From an uncultured Lachnospiraceae bacterium (lineage in GTDB: Bacteria > Bacillota > Clostridia > Lachnospirales > Lachnospiraceae): a stretch of 56,480 nucleotides of DNA. Positions 53,398 to 56,480 of this stretch are shown here, piece after piece; positions within the stretch are counted from its first letter, which is position 1; every line of letters begins with the position of its first letter. The stretch is taken from positions 1 through 56,480 of the forward strand of contig URQQ01000028.1 of the NCBI GenBank assembly GCA_900549995.1, in the 5' to 3' direction. The notes beneath the pieces were generated by a model that was given only the letters and a program-made list of their open reading frames with translations, searched no databases and had not been told where the DNA came from. The position numbers and the translations under genes were made by a program.

Positions 53398-54261
53398 CAT
53401 GTCTGCCAGGATTTCAGCAATGTGCTGTGTGCTCTCAGCAATCACAACGCCTGCTTCACGGAGCGCCTGTTCTTTGCTGGCGGCGCTTCCGGTGCCGTCA
53501 GCTGATACAATAGCGCCTGCATGCCCCATGCTGCGGCCTTTTGGTGCGTTTTTGCCGGCAATGAGAGCGATCACTGGTTTGGTCACATGTTTTTTGATAT
53601 AGTCTGCGGCAAGTTCCTCTTCAATTCCGCCGATTTCACCGATCATAACAATGGCTTCTGTATCAGGATCTGCCTGGAAATCCGGCAGCAGGTCTGCGAA
53701 AGCCGACCCCGGAATCATATCTCCGCCGATTCCGATGCAGGTAGACTGTCCGATGCCATTCGATGTCAGCATGTGTACGGTCTCATAGCAGTTGGTTGCA
53801 CTGCGGCTCATGATGCCCACATGGCCGGGGGAAAATATTTTATGAGCCATAAATCCTGCTTTGCTCTTCCCGGGTGAGATCACACCGAAGGAATTGGGGC
53901 CAAAAAGACGTACGCCCTTCGCTCTGGCAAGATGATAACAGTACATCATATCCTGCACAGGAACGTGTTCTGCGATCGTAAAGATGTGCGGGATTTCAGC
54001 GTCCAGTGCTTCTTTCACTGAATCCGCCATGAACCTGGCAGGGACAAAGATCACAGTGGCGTTGGCGCCGGTTGCCTCGCGTGCTTCCCGGACTGTATTG
54101 AATACGGGAACGCCACAGGCTTCCTGCCCGCCCTTCATGGGAGTAACGCCTGCAACAACGTTTGTGCCATATTCGAGCATCTGCCTGGTGTGGAAGGTAC
54201 CTTCACGGCCTGTAATTCCCTGAACAATTAACTTTGTGTTTTCATCAATTAAAATACTCAT
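53374..54261 (-). CDS. sucD: Succinyl-CoA ligase alpha-like subunit (ADP-forming acyl-CoA synthetase)
   Basis: A 295-residue alpha subunit. The CoA-binding N-terminal domain has VQGITGREGTFHTRQMLEYG and VAGVTPMKGGQ; the catalytic phospho-His lies in SMGHAGAIVS near residue 248. These enzymes interconvert acyl-CoA + ADP + Pi and acid + ATP. No other citric acid cycle genes are nearby, so the acid may not be succinate: linkage to a CoA-acylating aldehyde dehydrogenase suggests oxidation of an aldehyde to an acid with ATP gain. The start overlaps the beta-subunit stop by 4 nt. Confidence 0.9.
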   Translation of the reverse strand: MSILIDENTKLIVQGITGREGTFHTRQMLEYGTNVVAGVTPMKGGQEACGVPVFNTVREAREATGANATVIFVPARFMADSVKEALDAEIPHIFTIAEHVPVQDMMYCYHLARAKGVRLFGPNSFGVISPGKSKAGFMAHKIFSPGHVGIMSRSATNCYETVHMLTSNGIGQSTCIGIGGDMIPGSAFADLLPDFQADPDTEAIVMIGEIGGIEEELAADYIKKHVTKPVIALIAGKNAPKGRSMGHAGAIVSADGTGSAASKEQALREAGVVIAESTQHIAEILADMKKAGTLS

Positions 54262-55418
54262 AGTCTATCCCTCCTGTCCGCCAATGCTCTGACACTTTCC
54301 CTGAGTCCTGGTACAGATACGATATCTCCGGGAAGCGATTCAATAATGGAGAGGCCAGCCTCTTTGTTGGTTCCTTCCATTCGGAGGATCACTGTTTTAC
54401 CGTCGTCCGGCATGGCTTCAAACATCAGTTTTACGCCAAGGGCAACTTCATCACATCTTGTAATTCCGCCAAAGATATTGATCAGAACTGCTTTGACGCC
54501 AGGGGTGGAGAACATAATCCGCATCGCTTCTTTGATTCTTTCTGCGGTAGCGCCGCCGCCTAGGTCAAGAGCGGCAGCCACTTTCATGTCCTCCTTGCTG
54601 ATCAGGTCTATACAGCTCATGAGCATACCGGAACCATTGGAAACTACGGCGATGCTCCCGCCTTCTTCTACCGGAATGTAGAGGAAATCAAAGGCGCGGG
54701 CTTCGCGGACCAGAGGATTCTCCTGGAGGCCGTCCCGAAGTGCGAGAATATCTGCGTGCCGGTAAAGAGAACTGTCATCAATCTCACCCTTGCCGTCAAG
54801 TGCGGTGAAATTCCCGGCAGAATCCAGTATAAGCGGGTTGATTTCAAGAAGCATACAGTCATACTGGCAGAAGGCACGGTAAAGCTGGTCAAGAAGCTGC
54901 GCAAAAGCTTTCTGAAGATTCAGATCCATGCCGGTTTTGGATAACAGGTAGGTGGCAGTGTATGAATGCAGCCCCATCAGTGGCTGGATCGTTACTTTCT
55001 GAATGGCATCCGGATGATTTTTCGCTGTCTCTTCGATCTCCATGCCCCCTTCTGAGGAGAAGATGATGACGGGGCATTTGGATACCCGGTCCATCAGAAT
55101 GGAGAGATAGAGTTCCTGGCAGGTATCCTGGGCTTTTTCTACAATCAGAAGCTGATGCACTTTATAGCCACGCAGTGTGGAACCAAGAAGATTCTGGCAG
55201 TGCATGGCAGCCTCATCTGGTGTATCTGCGAATTTAATGCCTCCGGCTTTCCCGCGCCCGCCAATCGGAACCTGGGCTTTTACTACGACCGGGTAAGATA
55301 AACCAGCGTTTGTGATGGTTTCTTCTATATTCTCAGGATTGTCGATCACACAGCCGGGCATGGTCGGTATCTTGAACTGTTCAAACAGATCTTTTACTGC
55401 ATATTCTAATAGTTTCAA
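54258..55418 (-). CDS. sucC: Succinyl-CoA ligase beta-like subunit
   Basis: A 386-residue beta subunit with an ATP-grasp fold. It starts LLEYAVKDLFEQFKIPTMPG, has VVKAQVPIGGRGKAGGIKFAD, LLEINPLILD and the LINIFGGITRCDEVALG signature near the C-terminus. It binds nucleotide and pairs with the alpha subunit encoded 4 nt overlapping downstream. The aldehyde dehydrogenase gene ends 6 nt upstream of its start, so all three are one operon. Confidence 0.9.
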   Translation of the reverse strand: MKLLEYAVKDLFEQFKIPTMPGCVIDNPENIEETITNAGLSYPVVVKAQVPIGGRGKAGGIKFADTPDEAAMHCQNLLGSTLRGYKVHQLLIVEKAQDTCQELYLSILMDRVSKCPVIIFSSEGGMEIEETAKNHPDAIQKVTIQPLMGLHSYTATYLLSKTGMDLNLQKAFAQLLDQLYRAFCQYDCMLLEINPLILDSAGNFTALDGKGEIDDSSLYRHADILALRDGLQENPLVREARAFDFLYIPVEEGGSIAVVSNGSGMLMSCIDLISKEDMKVAAALDLGGGATAERIKEAMRIMFSTPGVKAVLINIFGGITRCDEVALGVKLMFEAMPDDGKTVILRMEGTNKEAGLSIIESLPGDIVSVPGLRESVRALADRRDRL

Positions 55419-55424
55419 TGCATA

Positions 55425-56480
55425 TCACCCCCAGATCTCATCATCGCCAGGCATTGTGCTGCCCGGACGGATATCAGCAATACGGCTGACGTTAAACAGG
55501 TGTTTATAACTTAAGTTCTCGCTGATTGAATTGTTGCCCCAGCTGCCGCACCCAAGCGTGGTGGTGGCAGACAGGCTGTTAAAGAAACTGCCTCCGTTGC
55601 TGGTGGAACAGATCTGATTCAGAAGAAAACGGGATACCGGCAGAATATTGGCCGCATATTCGATTTTCTCCCTGTCGTGGGAATGGATGCAGACGCTGTG
55701 GCCTTTCCCCTCTACGTTCAAGTTGGCGTTGGCAATCTCTACCGCTTCTTCCCAGGAACTGTAAGCATAAGCGGTGATTACCGGGCACATCTTTTCCTTG
55801 GATAAATCATCAGCGTCACCATATGCAGGAGCTTTGATCAGCAGTACGCGGGTCTGTTTCCCGACTGCGATTCCGGCAGCGGCAGCGACTGCGGCGGCAG
55901 ACTGCCCGACGAGGTTTTTGTTCATTACACCGGATGGGAACATGGCGTCACGCAGCCGGTTGATCTCTTCCGGATCGTCCACGTAGCAGACACCGTTTTT
56001 CACGAACTCGGCGATGATTTCATCATAATGATCCTGTGGAATGATTGCGGTCTGTTCTCCGGAGCAGATAATGCCGTTGTCAAATTCCCTGCCGGCAATG
56101 ATCATAGGAACGGCCTGGGATGGATCGGCATCTTCTCCGATCAGACACTGCACGTTACCCGCACCTACGCCAAAGGCTGGTTTCCCGGATGCGTAGGCTG
56201 CCCGGACCATGCCCATGCCTCCGGTGGAGATACAGACATCACAGGATTTCATAACGAGAGATGAGAGTTCTACGGTAGGTTCCGGGATGACCTGAATGAG
56301 ATGCTCTGGCGCCCCAAGGGTTCTGAGGTTTTCATTGATCAGCTCCACGGTCTTAGTGCTGCAGCCTTTGGAGCGGGGATGCGGGCAGATGATGATGGCG
56401 TTCCTTCCCTTTAAGGCGAACATTGCGTTGCACATCGGTGTGACGATTGGATTGGTGGTAGGGGTGATTGCCCCGACCAC
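55425..56480 (-). CDS. CoA-acylating aldehyde dehydrogenase (partial)
   Basis: The C-terminal 351 residues of a CoA-dependent aldehyde dehydrogenase of the PduP/EutE/AdhE-N/SucD type; the N-terminal part lies beyond the right edge. Visible features: VVGAITPTTNP at the edge, the nucleotide-binding KGRNAIIICPHPRSKG, GVGAGNVQ, the catalytic Cys in NGIICSGEQ, and a glycine-rich TTTLGCGSWGNN near the end. It turns an aldehyde and CoA into acyl-CoA with NAD(P). Coupling to the ligase genes downstream fits an energy-conserving oxidation, as known for sulfoacetaldehyde or succinate semialdehyde; the real substrate is unknown. Confidence 0.9.
   Translation of the reverse strand: MVGAITPTTNPIVTPMCNAMFALKGRNAIIICPHPRSKGCSTKTVELINENLRTLGAPEHLIQVIPEPTVELSSLVMKSCDVCISTGGMGMVRAAYASGKPAFGVGAGNVQCLIGEDADPSQAVPMIIAGREFDNGIICSGEQTAIIPQDHYDEIIAEFVKNGVCYVDDPEEINRLRDAMFPSGVMNKNLVGQSAAAVAAAAGIAVGKQTRVLLIKAPAYGDADDLSKEKMCPVITAYAYSSWEEAVEIANANLNVEGKGHSVCIHSHDREKIEYAANILPVSRFLLNQICSTSNGGSFFNSLSATTTLGCGSWGNNSISENLSYKHLFNVSRIADIRPGSTMPGDDEIWG

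Overview
The window looks like the chromosome of an anaerobic, spore-forming gut Firmicute of the Clostridia (Lachnospiraceae-like). Grounds: AGGAGG-type ribosome binding sites, moderate G+C, a spmA-type spore maturation gene, a DarA-type cyclic-di-AMP receptor, a butyrate-kinase-family enzyme, selenocysteine use, and a tungsten/molybdenum formate dehydrogenase with cofactor genes. No rRNA, tRNA, CRISPR array or transposase gene was recognised. Genus cannot be fixed from the sequence alone.

Region 1 (1-19.2 kb) is a catabolic locus. A long minus-strand operon (about 12.0 kb down to 88) encodes an iron alcohol dehydrogenase, MFS transporter, 2-hydroxyacid dehydrogenase, old-yellow-enzyme/FAD reductase, phosphotransacylase, 4'-phosphopantetheinyl transferase, a dedicated acyl carrier protein, an SCP2-type thiolase, a DUF35 OB-fold partner, a ThuA-like protein, a butyrate-kinase-like acyl kinase and a class II aldolase. 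A divergent PRD/EIIA-type regulator follows, then an OFA-type transporter with a TetR regulator, an FGGY sugar kinase and a zinc polyol dehydrogenase. The promoters of the long operon and of the kinase share the same activator-like box at identical spacing, so they probably form one regulon. The substrate is unknown; the logic is sugar- or polyol-like oxidation, phosphorylation and aldol cleavage, plus acyl-thioester chemistry that ends in ATP formation through acyl phosphate.

Region 2 (19.2-26.1 kb) is mostly housekeeping: spmA, a small UGA-containing selenoprotein with its own SECIS-like hairpin, DAHP synthase, darA, and a TetR / response regulator / ABC transporter / histidine kinase operon with a clear autoregulatory palindrome. 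Region 3 (26.1-33.0 kb) is a peptide and 5-oxoproline operon: a giant M14-type peptidase, the DUF969/DUF979 transporter pair, an M29-like aminopeptidase and pyrrolidone-carboxylate peptidase, preceded by a leader with an intrinsic-terminator-like hairpin.

Region 4 (33.0-45.3 kb) is the most unusual part: a 2,330-residue Rhs/YD-repeat protein with carbohydrate-binding-like and ricin-type domains and an unrecognised cationic C-terminal tip, followed by five tandem paralogous four-helix membrane proteins of about 250 residues. I read this as a polymorphic toxin with an expanded immunity array, not matching any family I know. Copies 1 and 4 show a sharp gene-conversion tract, and three spacers carry decayed remnants of another short gene.

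Region 5 (45.3-56.5 kb) carries a selenocysteine formate dehydrogenase with a NuoF/GltD-like electron-transfer partner, fdhD, moaC, mog, moaA and a MOSC gene on the plus strand. Converging on these is an ADP-forming acyl-CoA ligase (sucCD-like) plus CoA-acylating aldehyde dehydrogenase operon, cut by the right edge.
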